NCBI GenBank assembly: GCA_951394045.1
Contig: OX595986.1
Span: 3,749,534-3,813,533 of the forward strand
Direction: 5' to 3'
Source of the DNA: Nitzschia sp. DOCU1
Taxonomy: Eukaryota > Bacillariophyta > Bacillariophyceae > Bacillariales > Bacillariaceae
Length of the DNA: 64,000 nucleotides
In this document: positions 48,283 through 59,184 of the stretch, in pieces
Position numbering within the stretch: the stretch's first letter is position 1
How the letters are laid out: each line of letters opens with the position of its first letter
Made by a program: the position numbers and the translations under genes
Notes under the pieces: model-generated
Told to the model about the DNA's origin: nothing
Seen by the model: the letters and a program-made list of their open reading frames with translations, nothing else
The model's database searches: none

Positions 48283-50124
48283 ATGCAAGACCAGAAGGAG
48301 ACCATAGTTCCCCTGGCGGGAGAAGGCTCGACGACAACAACTCCTGACAAGAAGAAGAGGATTCGCAATCGCAAGAAGAATCGCAATGCCAATAAGTCAC
48401 AATCTCCGACTCGAAGCAATGCTACTAGTGGCAATGATGGCTCGTCGTCGACGTCGTCGTCTCCCAACAAATGTGGTCAATCTCCTCCTGGACAAAACAC
48501 TAGTAAGTCGAGGTCACCCACGAGACGAAATCCAAACAAGTCCAGGTCTCCAGCACGTGCTGGAGGTGACAACAAGTCGCAGTCGCCGACACGAAGCCAA
48601 GGTCGAAACAATAACAAGTCCCGATCGCCCACTCGAAACAGCAATCACAGCGGTGGTCGAAAACACAGGCATCATCATCATCACCACCACCACCATCGCC
48701 ATCATAGTACGCATCCTCCTGCGGATATGACGGTGATTTGTAATCGCACAGATCTCTGGGATTCCGCGGCCCACTTTCAACCTGATGATGAACAGCGGCC
48801 CCACCATCATCCTCACGTGCCGGATTGCACAGTGCTTCCGTACTTCTTTGCCTCGGAAGATGATCACCATTCACATTCAATGACGGACGACTCTGTGCCT
48901 GCTTCGGCTGATCATCCAGCCTCTTCTTGTTCGGTGGCTATCGCCAGAGTCCCCCATCATTTTGAAAAGGCTGATATTCCTGTCATGCAGCCAGAACATT
49001 GTGATGTCATTGATACTAGTATTCCGAATCCACATGATCCGGAAGTGGTTCATGACAAATACTGGGCCCAGCGTCGTCGTCTCTTTTCTAGATTCGATCA
49101 AGGCATTCAACTGGACGGTCAGGGATGGTACTCGGTGACACCCGAAATCATTGCCGATCACGTGGCCAAACGAGTGGCAGAGTTAGTGACCACTCATGTG
49201 ATTCCTCATGAAGAATCTTCAGATCAAGGCATTGTTATTTTGGATGCCTTTTGTGGATGTGGGGGCAATTCCATTGCCTTTGGAAAGATTCCATCCAACA
49301 TTATTTCCAAAGTGGTCTGTGTGGATACCGACCGCACTAAACTACTCAAAGCGGCGCATAATGCGTCGCTCTATGATATTCCCAAAGACAAATTAGTCTT
49401 TGTGGAATGTAATTCCATCTTTATTTTGCAACATTGCTATAAAGATGGACAGTTCGTGCTGGATCAACCCACTCATACTGCCGAACTACCTACCTACATG
49501 CCAGCACCGGTCATGCCGGTAGTGCATGCCGGATATCATGTAGGAGGTTTGGACCTTTTGCCACGTCGCATTGATGCTGTCTTTATGGATCCGCCATGGG
49601 GTGGAGTCGATTATGAAGTGCTGGGTAAAAATGGGTACGATTTGCAAAAGAATATGAAAATTCAAGTCGGCCCGATTGTTCCGAATAATGCGGCACCGCC
49701 CGAAGAAGAAGAATATGAGGCGGACGGGGATGGATGCGACGACTTTTTTGATAGTTTTACCCCACATGCACCCAGGGGTAACAACGCGTCAAAACTTTCG
49801 CAAAAGGCTCGCAAGGAAAATTTCAACAAGCAAGCGGAAGGTGGTAATTTCATTGATGGTATGGAGCTATTGCGTGTCGCGGCCGCTGCTGTAAGTGCCA
49901 AGGTCGTTGTCTTTGACATGCCGCGGAATACCAACAAGACCAGTTTGGGAAAGTGTGCCTTGGGAGCGGGGTATCGTGGAAACATCAAGTTGGAAGAGCA
50001 TTATTTGAATGGTCGTCTCAAGACGGTAACTGCCTATATGGGTGCAGATTATTCCGAGATGATCAATAGTCTTCACCCAGAGCCGGCGCTCTCCACAGGA
50101 ACAACTTCGGGTGACGAAGCGTAA
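48283..50124 (+). CDS. TGS1: Trimethylguanosine synthase
   Basis: Single exon, 613 residues from the ATG at 48283. It converts the m7G cap of snRNAs and snoRNAs to 2,2,7-trimethylguanosine. The catalytic domain starts near residue 265: FSRFDQGIQLDGQGWYSVTP, IVILDAFCGCGGNSIAFG (SAM-binding motif I), VVCVDTDRTKLLKAAHNA and VFMDPPWGGVDYEVL (motif IV, near residue 434). FDMPRNTNK is also present. The N-terminal ~130 residues carry RS-like repeats (KSRSPTRR, KSRSPAR, KSQSPTR, each separated by Asn/Gly linkers) and a His run (HRHHHHHHHHHRHHS). An acidic insert lies in the catalytic domain (EEEEYEADGDGCDDFF). Confidence 0.92.
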   Translation: MQDQKETIVPLAGEGSTTTTPDKKKRIRNRKKNRNANKSQSPTRSNATSGNDGSSSTSSSPNKCGQSPPGQNTSKSRSPTRRNPNKSRSPARAGGDNKSQSPTRSQGRNNNKSRSPTRNSNHSGGRKHRHHHHHHHHHRHHSTHPPADMTVICNRTDLWDSAAHFQPDDEQRPHHHPHVPDCTVLPYFFASEDDHHSHSMTDDSVPASADHPASSCSVAIARVPHHFEKADIPVMQPEHCDVIDTSIPNPHDPEVVHDKYWAQRRRLFSRFDQGIQLDGQGWYSVTPEIIADHVAKRVAELVTTHVIPHEESSDQGIVILDAFCGCGGNSIAFGKIPSNIISKVVCVDTDRTKLLKAAHNASLYDIPKDKLVFVECNSIFILQHCYKDGQFVLDQPTHTAELPTYMPAPVMPVVHAGYHVGGLDLLPRRIDAVFMDPPWGGVDYEVLGKNGYDLQKNMKIQVGPIVPNNAAPPEEEEYEADGDGCDDFFDSFTPHAPRGNNASKLSQKARKENFNKQAEGGNFIDGMELLRVAAAAVSAKVVVFDMPRNTNKTSLGKCALGAGYRGNIKLEEHYLNGRLKTVTAYMGADYSEMINSLHPEPALSTGTTSGDEA

Positions 50125-50209
50125 GGAAATTTATTGGCTACTGTAGCTACTTGCAGTCTACTAACTACTAGCAGTTGAACGGTGGCTATCTGCCAAGAAA
50201 CGATTATGG

Positions 50210-51037
50210 CTATATTAATTGAAGCTCGACTCCTCTGTTGGTATACATCGTCTCTTTGGCGGGCCAATTTCGGACGGATCGTGGTTGTTTGAAGGAGCTG
50301 GAATGCGACATTCCACCACCGATAATGGAGTCGCCAATTTCACCGATAATGGAATCACCGACATCATTATCGGCAAATGAATCAGCCTCGGGGTCCTCCA
50401 TTAATTCTTGAAACTTCACAAATTCCCTTTGCACTCGATGCCGTCGCCGTATCCATAGCAATAGCAAAAACGAAACGAAAAGTACTACAGAAAAGACGAC
50501 CGCCCACGACTCACTATGAGGAATTAAAGGCTCCTCTTGCGGGGTCGAGTCGATGGGAATCGCGATTTCACAACCGTCGCCGGAAAATCCAATGGGACAA
50601 TTACATTGATAGCCTTCGTCCAACGAGCATTCTCCCCCATTATGGCAACGTTTTTCCTCCCCACAGTTAGTGTAAGGAACTTCGCAAGAGTACCCAGTAT
50701 AATGACCGAAACATTTGCATATGTAGTCCGAGTCTTTATAGGTGGGCTCGTCCTCTGGTTGGCCCACGGCACCGCCCGTAGGTCGGAGGGTGCAGTAGCC
50801 ACCGTTTTGACATTCTCGTGGACAGTATCGTGTACAGCGGGGACCCGAAAATCCTGATTGACAAACGCATTGCTTATGATCAAAATTCTCCATAGAATGC
50901 TCGCACTTTCCACCATTCATGCAGTGCTGGTCCATGGTGCAAGGGTCGTGAGATGCGGGTATTTCTTGGGCCACGACGCCGACGCGACTTTTTGTCGTCA
51001 TGGCGCCGACAAGAAGGAACAGAGGAAATCTCGTCAT
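50210..51037 (-). CDS. Single-pass membrane protein with three EGF-like repeats
   Basis: Single exon, 275 residues. The N-terminus is a signal peptide (TRFPLFLLVGAMTTKSRVGV, cleaved near VAQ). Three EGF-like modules follow with the six-Cys pattern: CMNGGKCEHS...CVCQSGFSGPRC, CQNGGYCTLR...CKCFGHYTGYSC, and CHNGGECSLDEGYQCNCPIG with FSGDGC. Then come a transmembrane helix (WAVVFSVVLFVSFLLLLWI, residues ~185-203), RRRHR as stop-transfer and a cytoplasmic tail with a twofold repeat (GDSIIGEIGDSIIGG). The extracellular EGF repeats face out and the ~70-residue tail faces in, so adhesion or ligand sensing is possible. No kinase is attached. Confidence 0.8.
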   Translation of the reverse strand: MTRFPLFLLVGAMTTKSRVGVVAQEIPASHDPCTMDQHCMNGGKCEHSMENFDHKQCVCQSGFSGPRCTRYCPRECQNGGYCTLRPTGGAVGQPEDEPTYKDSDYICKCFGHYTGYSCEVPYTNCGEEKRCHNGGECSLDEGYQCNCPIGFSGDGCEIAIPIDSTPQEEPLIPHSESWAVVFSVVLFVSFLLLLWIRRRHRVQREFVKFQELMEDPEADSFADNDVGDSIIGEIGDSIIGGGMSHSSSFKQPRSVRNWPAKETMYTNRGVELQLI

Positions 51038-51466
51038 GAAGTCAGTTTATAAGCGCTGGTGCGGAGAAAATCGGTGAGATATTTTTGTTCAAGAAGTTTT
51101 GTGGAGGATGAGAGCAGTACACCTCCGTTCCATGACTTTGTATCATATCGTCTTTGTTGGTCCTTTTTGCGGCGGAAGCGGAGATTTTGTTGCGAGGGAA
51201 AATGTGGCCATTGAATCAATCTTTCGAAAGAGAGGATAATTCGTGTATCGAAGAATTTAGCTCGGTGCCAATTCCACTCCGCCCTCGGCGTTCGCGGGAC
51301 TGCCAAGCGGGAACGTCGCGAGCGCGGCCGCGCGTGCAACTGTTCGTCTCCTTCCGAAGAGATTTCGAATCCAATCCTCTGTGCGATACTCTATGTACAT
51401 CATCGGAAAATTTAACCTCTCGCCTCATTCCCATTCATTCGTCTCAAGATCAGAGTTTATCGCATC
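51038..51466. promoter_or_regulatory. Divergent promoter region upstream of the Kir-type channel
   Basis: About 430 bases between divergent starts. No gene seen. Confidence 0.4.
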
Positions 51467-53070
51467 ATGGTCAATCGTCCACCCACAAAGCCTGGGGCTA
51501 CTGGCAATCATGATGCGTCAGATGGGGCCATCAGCCCTGGAAAACGAACATTTCGGCCTCGCCGGGATCTCGAGTGGAGTCTACGAAGTATGCACAAGAT
51601 TGATTCCTCCGCACAGCACTTCCTTTCCAACTACTATGGGGAGGACGACGATTCTGCCATGATAAGAGAAGAAATGCATATGGAAGATCAAACCGCGTAC
51701 GAGATTTTCAAGAGCACTGGTGCTGACAAGGGGGGCATGCATTCCAGCATTCATGGGGATTCCGTGTGGGCGTCGCTCAATGCGCCTCTGCGAGTGGGGA
51801 TCGTGGATGGGAAAAAGGTGGTATTTGAACTCAGGACAAATGTCACGCAGAAGCCAAAAACAAGTCGCAAAGAACGCATAAATCGTAAATTCGAGATTAT
51901 TGGAAGCCAGAGGTCGGTGGAATGAATCGAGCTCGCAAGTATTTCAGAGGACATGACTGACTCCACGCTTCCGGTGCTCTCATAGATCAGGTTGGGAATT
52001 TCGGATCCGTTTCTATCTCATGCATTTTACTATTGGGACGCTTTCGGCGTTATATCTGGCGGTATTCATCGTTGTCAATGTGATTTATGCTGGCTTATTC
52101 TATGCCTTCGACGAGAAGTGCTGTGGCGATCCAGATTTGAGCTTTGGAGACAATTTTGCCTTTGCGATTCAAACGTCAGCAACAATTGGATATGGAACCA
52201 TGAGCCCCATAGGAATGTGGTCAAACTTTTTAGTGTGCTGTCTTTCCTACGCCAGGTGAGCACAGTGTCGCGATTGGAGACCGTCTCTGGCGTGGCTGTT
52301 TCGAACGATCGTACTCATCTTTGAATGCTTTTCAGTATTTTGATCAACACATTGTTTGCAGGCCTTTTGTTCACAAAATTTGTAACCCCTGTAATCAATA
52401 GTGAGTATAGGATTACCTTCCTGGACGCCTTGTCCATAAACGATATGGGTAACCGTGTCTCGGCGAAGCCAACACCTCTCATTCTTGATATCGTATTTTT
52501 CGGGCTTGCCTTTTCGCAGTTCAATTTTCTGACGTAATGACAATGTGCAATGTAAACGGAGTTCCGTGCCTATCGTTTCGAATCGGTAATGCGGATGGTC
52601 ATGAAAATCCTTTAACCGACATCAACGTAAGGTTAACCTACAGCTACCAAATACCCTATCAAGACCACAAAGGCGACAAGAAGTTCTTTCGACAAACTGA
52701 AGAATTACGATTGTTGAGCAGTCGACAACACGGCCTTTTAGAAGCATGGACACTGCGGCATGTATTAGATGAATCGAGCCCTCTGTTTGGGCTCAACTTC
52801 GAAGAGCACCCGGCGAACAAAATTTTTGTATTCACCTTGTCCGTCGATGCAGTGCAAGAGCTGACCAAGTCCACAGTAAACAATCAGACTGACTACGGCA
52901 TTGATGATATTTTGATTGGACACTCTTTCAAGAGTGATGTTTTCTACGATCCAGTTAGCCGGGTAGCTACATCTGACTATTCGACGTTCAACGAGACAGA
53001 GCCCTATCCTGTATGGTACCCTGCGAAAACTGGGGCCTATGACACGGGGAACTTGATTCCGAGAAGATAA
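51467..53070 (+). CDS. Inward-rectifier-type potassium channel (Kir/KirBac-like)
   Basis: Four exons, 51467-51912, 51986-52255, 52336-52400 (65 nt) and 52520-53070, give about 443 residues in a continuous frame. The long N-terminus is cytoplasmic. Two transmembrane helices (TLSALYLAVFIVVNVIYAG and SILINTLFAGLLF) flank the pore loop with selectivity filter TIGYG in FAIQTSATIGYGTMSP. After TM2 comes KFVTPVINIQFSDVMTMCNV, then NGVPCLSFRIGNADGHENPL, DESSPLFGLNF and ILIGHSFKSDVFYD, which is the cytoplasmic Kir domain. QTSATIGYG is close to bacterial KirBac. The first donor (GTCGGT) is weak. The intron after PVIN uses GTGAGT and CGCAG. Confidence 0.85.
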
Positions 53071-53694
53071 TCTTTATGAATCGTTAGAATTGATTTTGCA
53101 GAGGGGTTTCCAATTTGTTCAGGAGGGATGAGAAACCCGTGTATCCACATGGTAGATCGCTGTTGAACTTTACAAATCATCGCAAATTCCATTGGTGCTG
53201 GAAATGGAAACCTTGTCGACCTGGATTCGCAAAAGCCCCTTTCGCCGAAGGCACCGCGTGCTTGGTGGAAGACACATTATAACATATGACGTCAAACCAA
53301 AGAAGAACAGGTACAAAAGTTCGCAGCTGGATGGTGCGTTTCTCGTCGCCTACTACTCCAGAAGTACTGCCACTCGAGCTACACTTGATGTTCTCTTCTT
53401 CTTCTGATGCTACTGCTTGTGCTTCTTGCCGTTGTCCTCGTTCTGAAATTGCCGGACTGATACGTCGCATTAATAATAATGTACTGTTGCTAAAAGTGGC
53501 CTTGACTCTACTGTTCAGGTCATTTTAGAGTAGGTGTAGTTGCAATGGTCTGCACCTCAAAATAGAAAATTGATTCAGGTATCGTACTTTTAAACTATAT
53601 TTTTAGACTAGCTAGCTTCTTCCTGGCAATCATTCTTTTAGTTGTGTGCCCTACGGCGCCCACTGCTCCGGCGTCCAGAAGTATTCCATCCTTC
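53071..53694. other. Intergenic between Kir and TMEM205-like genes
   Basis: About 620 bases. I see only short open frames without motifs, on both strands, between the two convergent stops. Confidence 0.5.
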
Positions 53695-54642
53695 TTACGC
53701 CACCAACTTGGCTGCAAGCACTAACCCATACGCCACGGTACCACAAAGAGCAATCAAATTCGCCAGTGATGACAATCCGTGCATCTTTCCGAAACTCTTC
53801 TTCAGTTCCTTGTAGCGATCGGTATCCTTCCCTCCTTGGGAATTTTCCAAATCGTAACGCTCCAACATATTTTTAGTGGTAGTAGGTTCCATATAGAATT
53901 GGTTGAAAAGTGTGGCCGCCAAGGCACTTCCCAAGCTCCATGCTACTTGTCGGTCTTTGAGAAAGGACAAGGACAAACTTTTGAGAGTCAGAATCTATTG
54001 CCGTAGGGGTAGGGAATTTTCGAAAGACAGGTGGGAGAATTGAAGTGTGAGATCCATATATACACGCGTGGAAAATCATTGCATCTACATCATCTCGCGC
54101 ATGTCCCAAAACAACCACAACGATGGGCTTACCTGCAATACGAGACAAATGGATCCCAAGGCAAAGTATTTCGGAAAGAGTTTTGCTTGCAGTTTGCCAA
54201 AGGTCTGTCGGGGCAAATTCTTAAAGGCCACAATGCCCACGACAAATGTAGTGTACACATTTGTTCCAAACCACGTGGAAAAGGCAAACAAGTGTAGGAC
54301 TGCCGCTGCTTGTGCCGACAACTTGGCCAATGGTGATGCTTGCGAGGCTCCCATGAGTCCTACCGCCAACAGCATTGCCCCGGATCGGAACCAGTTTGTA
54401 TTGTGAATACGTTTCTTCGTCCATTCTGTTTCCGAAGAAGAAGAGTCAGGGGTGATTGTGGCCATGGCCAAGCTTGTTTGTAGGGGTGTCAAGACATTGC
54501 TTCCAAGCTTAGGAATGGGTGTGACACTGCCTCCACGTGTCGCCGCACATGATCGAATCTGCGGCAAAACCGGTTGCGCTTGGAATCCAAGCCCCACGGA
54601 GAGAATGACAGAACTAAAGAGGAGTGATGCTGCGTATTTCAT
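53695..54642 (-). CDS. TMEM205-like (DUF4149) membrane protein
   Basis: Two exons, 54642-54133 and 53994-53695, with donor GTAAGC and acceptor ATAG in phase 0, give about 269 residues. The ATG at 54642 starts a signal peptide (MKYAASLLFSSVILSVG) followed by LGFQAQP, an ASAF-like site that could direct the protein to the plastid. Residues ~110 onward form a four-helix membrane domain like TMEM205: LHLFAFSTWFGTNVYTTFVV, PRQTFGKLQAKLFPKYFALG and, in exon 2, TLFNQFYMEPTTTKNMLER, KKSFGKMHGLSSLANLIALC. The HxxAFSxWFGxxxxxxF and the RxxFGKLQxKLFPKYF blocks identify the family. Human TMEM205 is linked to cisplatin export, but the general role is unclear. Confidence 0.8.
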
Positions 54643-55087
54643 GGTGCAAAAAGGATAGAATAGAAATAGGATGATCTCGAGAGAGAACGTTGTCTCAACC
54701 ACACCCACAAACTATGAGAACGATGACATTCAACAAAACAGTGGTTCGCAAAAGATCGCATTCGAAGGATCCGTCGATCTTTGACTGGTTCGACCCTAGA
54801 TTTTGGCGCGTCGCGGCAGAGAACGGCGTCACGAAGCGGGTGTCAAAATGGACATCTTCATGTATGAAGATAAAATTCGAGCCTGCCACCCCTTCGCCCG
54901 TCGGAACTCCATCCGGCACCATCACATGATTGTCTTTTTCTCTCTTCGCTTCTTCCCCAACCGTCCTCTTCCCGCCCCGCCGATCTTTTGAGAATGCAAA
55001 GAAAAAGGTCGGCATCATTGACATAAAAAGTTGCAGGGTGGGATCTTGACCCAGCTCATAAATCAATTTCTTGTCTCTATTTCAACA
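54643..55087. promoter_or_regulatory. Divergent promoter region
   Basis: About 445 bases between the TMEM205-like gene and HADHA starts. No gene seen. Confidence 0.4.
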
Positions 55088-57601
55088 ATGATTGGAAGAC
55101 TTGCTGCTGCTCAACGAGGAGTAACAGCCGTGGTGGCTCGTGAAGCTCGTCGTTCTGTGGCTGTCAATCTTTCTTCGTCAATTTCTTTGGCGAATACGAA
55201 CGCCGCATCCTACCCGTCGTCGTCGTATCATTTGTCATCTCCTACTCAAGATGCTCGCCGATGGAAGTCTACTGCTGCTGTAGTCGAAGAGTCTGTCGAC
55301 GAAGCACAGAAGAGTACGCCCAAGTTTGTGCCTTCTGCCGATCGCAAGTACGAATTCTTTCAAAATATCGAAATGACCCCTCAAGGCGTCGCAGTCATTC
55401 GATTTGACTGCCCCAAAAAGGTCAACTCAATCAGCTTTGCCTTGTCCAAGGAAGCTCAAAAGCTCTGGAAGGACGAGATTGCTGACAATCCAAATGTCAA
55501 GGCCGTGGTCTTTGGATCAGCCAAGAAGGACATGTTCATTGCCGGCGCCGACATTTTTGACCTTCAGGCCATTGAAAACAAGCAAGATTTGGTAGGCTTG
55601 ATTGAGGACGGCTTGAACTTTTTCCAAGGCATGCGCAAGAAGGGGGTCCCCCTGGTCTGTGCCATTGATGGGCCTGCACTAGGTGGTGGCCTGGAGTGGG
55701 CCATGTGGTGTGACTACCGCGTCTGCAGCGACTCGGAAAAAACCAAACTCGGTTTGCCCGAAGTCAAGCTTGGACTCTTGCCTGGCTTTGGAGGAACTCA
55801 GAACCTCCATGAGCTCGTGGGTCTGCAAAATGCCATGGACATGATGCTTACCGGTAAGGACGTTCGCCCGGACAAGGCCAAGAAAATGGGGCTGGTCGAT
55901 GTGGTCGTCGCCCCTCAGTCGGTCGAGGCGGTCGCCATTCAGTCGGCCCTTGATTTAGCTAGTGGCAAACTTAAGCCCAAGCGAAAGCCCAAGAGCTGGA
56001 TGAACCGTCTTTTGGAAGATACTTCCATTGGACGACGAGTCATTTGGGATCAAATTGATAAGATGGTGGCAAAGAACACCAACGGAAAGTACCCGGCGCC
56101 TTATGGCATTATTCAATGTGTGAAACATGGACTGGAGAATCCTGCCACCAAGTTTGAAAATGAACGCAAACAGTTTGCTAAATTGGCAGCCACGCCTGAA
56201 TCGCAAGCATTGATTGGAATTTTTGATGGCATGACGCAAATGAAAAAACACAACTTTGGCGCCGATGCTGCCTTGCCCGTCAAGCAAGTGGCCGTCATGG
56301 GGGCGGGTCTCATGGGAGCTGGTATTGCGCAGGTTACTGCCGAAAAGGGAATTCATGTTCTGCTCAAGGACCGCAACGATGAAGCCATTGAGCGTGGTCA
56401 GAAGTACATGCGAGACAACTGGGATAAGAAGCTTAAGCGAAAGCGAATGACGCAGTTCAAGCACAACTTGGCCACTTCCAATGTCACTGGACTTACTGAC
56501 GAAAGCCCTTCGTGGAAGAATCACTTTGCAAATACGGATCTGGTCATTGAAGCCGTCTTTGAGGATTTGAACTTGAAGAAGAAGATTGTTGCTGACGTTG
56601 AGGCGAACACTCCTGATCATTGCATTTTCGCCACTAACACGTCCGCCATTCCTATTGCGGATATTGCCCAAGGTGCCAAGCGACCCGAGAATATTATTGG
56701 TATGCACTACTTCTCTCCAGTACCATCCATGCCTCTCTTGGAAATCATCCCTCATGAGGGTACCAGCAATAGCACCAAGGCGACGGCGTTTGAAGTTGGA
56801 TCGAAGCAGGGCAAGACATGCATCATGGTCAAGGACGTTCCCGGATTCTATGTCAATCGTTGTTTGGGACCGTTCCTCGTGGAGGTGAGTGATGAAATAC
56901 TTGCGAAGACGCTGTAATAGTGTTTTTTGTGGAGTATCCATGTACTAATTCACTCCCTACTTGTTTTTGTGACGTTGCAGGTATCGGCAGTTGTAAAGGA
57001 CGGCGCTCCTCTGGAAAAACTCGACAAGTCGCTCAAGAACTTTGGCATGCCCGTTGGTCCCGTGACTTTGGCAGATGAAGTCGGTATTGATGTGGTTTCC
57101 CATGTCTCCAACTTCCTTTCCAAGGCCGACCTCGGTGTCCGAATGTCAGGAGGAGACGTCAGTCTCATGTCCAACATGGTCGAAAAGGGATGGCTCGGAA
57201 AGAAGTCTGGACAAGGATTCTACACGTATGGCAAGGGAAAGAAGGACAAAAAGACGATCAACCCGGAAGTGCAAGCTTACATCAAGCAGTTTGTTACGCG
57301 AGATTTGAATTTGAGTGAACAGGAAATGCAAGACAGAATAATCGGTCGATTTGTAAACGAGGCAGCCAAATGCTTGGAAGATGAAATCATTGAAAATCCA
57401 GTGGTAGGAGATATTGGACTGGTCTTTGGAACTGGATTCGCTCCCTTCCGTGGGGGGCCCTTCCGGTACTTGGACCAAGTGGGTGTCGCCAACTATGTCG
57501 GCATGATGAATGGATTCGCAGACAAGTATGGACCGCAGTTTGAACCCTGCCAGTTGTTGAAGGACTATGCCGCCACTAACAAGAAGTTTCACAAATTTTA
57601 A
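55088..57601 (+). CDS. HADHA: Mitochondrial trifunctional enzyme alpha subunit (enoyl-CoA hydratase / 3-hydroxyacyl-CoA dehydrogenase)
   Basis: Two exons, 55088-56884 and 56981-57601 (GTGAGT...GCAG, 96-base phase-0 intron), give about 805 residues. The first ~75 residues are a mitochondrial presequence rich in Ser, Ala and Arg. Residues ~100-300 are the hydratase: MFIAGADIFD, AIDGPALGGGLEWAMWCDYR, LGLPEVKLGLLPGFGGTQ. Residues ~395 onward hold the NAD-binding domain (VAVMGAGLMGAGIAQVTAEK) with the dehydrogenase block (NTSAIPIADIA, GMHYFSPVPSMPLLEII, DVPGFYVNRC). The end has FGTGFAPFRGGPFRYLD and ADKYGPQFEPCQLLKDY. All catalytic blocks look intact. It works in fatty-acid beta-oxidation with a thiolase beta subunit not in this window. 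Confidence 0.93.
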
Positions 57602-58112
57602 GAAGGAGATAAGATGTCGTAAGGTAGCCTCGTAAGAGCGTCATACAAATAGCACACACGACACAACATCTCTACACTACTCGACCGTTCCACATCCGAA
57701 CCGCGTTGCCACCTCGAGACTCTAGTGGAGGAAGGCCATCACGACGGTAGGATAACTGCTCGTCTGGGTTCCTATTTGTCTTTGCCTGGTGCTCTTTTCT
57801 CTGGATTTGTGGGTACTCGGACTAGTAGAGCCAAGGGATTGATCCTCTTCGGTCGTTTCAAGGTAGTTACTCTACTCTACTACTAGAGAGCTGGATCGTG
57901 CGGTCGACGCGCGCTGTGACAGTCAGTAGTTAGATGAAGTCGGAATGGTCGACGTCCGGTGAACACCACCACGCACCGCATGATGATGACGCGATAGAAT
58001 GCTTCTGCCGCCACCATGACGAGAGCGCCACGAGATCGAAAGAAAAGGAGGGAGGACGGCACCTCTTGAGTACAAGAACACCCAGGCAGCATCCATAAAG
58101 TGGTGTTCATCC
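57602..58112. other. Intergenic upstream of the helicase-associated-domain gene
   Basis: About 510 bases. No gene seen. Confidence 0.5.
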
Positions 58113-59058
58113 ATGTGTAGCCTTTCCATGAGCTCTGGAAACGTAAAGCGCAAGTCCAACGATTCCCGAGTCGGCAGCCCGGCCAAACGAAATCGCCCCG
58201 TGAACCAAGACAAAGAATGGAATCAGAAATTCTTTGAATTGATGGTGTACCGGGCCGAGCATGGGAATATTCTCGTCAAAGACTCCGACGAAAACCACAA
58301 GTCTCTTTACAAATGGATCACACAACAACGAAAAGACTATCGGCGTTTCACTGAAAACCCCGAGGGTTGCATCCTGAACAACGATCGCATCAAAGTTCTG
58401 AAAAGTGTCAATTTTACATTTGGAACGCGGAATGATAAAAACTGGCTGTATCATTTTGATCAACTCAAGCAATTCAAGGAAAAGTATGGTCATACTCTGG
58501 TTCCACGAGAGTCAGAGTTTCATGGACTGGGAGGCTGGGTTGTGAAGCAACGAATGCAGCAGGGATTAACGAACGACGACAATGAAAGCGAAATGAGTCA
58601 AGATCGCAAGGACATGTTGGATAGCCTCGGTTTTGTGTGGCAGGTCCGAGACCGGCCAGGGTGGGACTCTAGATACGAGGAGCTTGTAGAGTTTAAAAAG
58701 CAACACGGCCATACGGTAAGCCGTCTGATTTTGGAACAAATCATTCACTCATTTTGGTCTGTAAGCTGACCTTGCAACTGCTCACGTCCTTCGTAGAAAG
58801 TCCCCCAACACTATCGTGAAAATAAATCACTTGGCAAGGTACGTACAAGTTTGATTACTTGTGAATTGACGGGTTTGAGTATAGCTGATCTGGAGTTCTC
58901 GCTACATCTAGTGGGTATCCAAGCAGCGGGCCGAGTACAAGAAAATGAAAGATTTCAAGGATTCGTTGATGACGCCGGATCGAATCCAAAGGCTGGAGGA
59001 AATTGGATTTGCGTGGCACGGGAAAGAACGATCCGAGGATATTGAATTGGATTTTTAA
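58113..59058 (+). CDS. Helicase-associated (HA) domain protein without helicase
   Basis: Three exons, 58113-58715, 58797-58838 (42 nt) and 58912-59058, all phase 0, give about 263 residues. A short basic leader (VKRKSNDSRVGSPAKRNRPV) suggests nuclear entry. Three helicase-associated domains follow, each of type W...F..L..Y...HG...V......LG.WV..QR......L...R...L...GF.W: for example WNQKFFELMVYRAEHGNILV, WLYHFDQLKQFKEKYGHTLV and WDSRYEELVEFKKQHGHTKV. The last domain is completed only after splicing of the two short 3' exons (LGKWVSKQRAEYKK and GFAWHG). Such stand-alone HA proteins are numerous in diatoms and probably bind DNA or RNA. An alternative ATG lies five codons downstream. Confidence 0.85.
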
Positions 59059-59184
59059 GTTGATTGATCTTTTAGTTACACTGCAAGAGTAGCCATGTTC
59101 CTGGTAGAAAAAGTATGATAGCGCAGGTAGTTTGTATTCGCAGCAGTATTCTAGATGCGATGCAATGAATCATTTTTGCTGTCT

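Noticed and set aside
52401..52470. Exon continuing through SEYRITFLDALSINDMG in the Kir gene
   Set aside because: The GTGAGT donor at 52401 joined to the acceptor at 52519 gives FVTPVINIQFSDV, which aligns with the Kir linker without a gap; the longer version does not.
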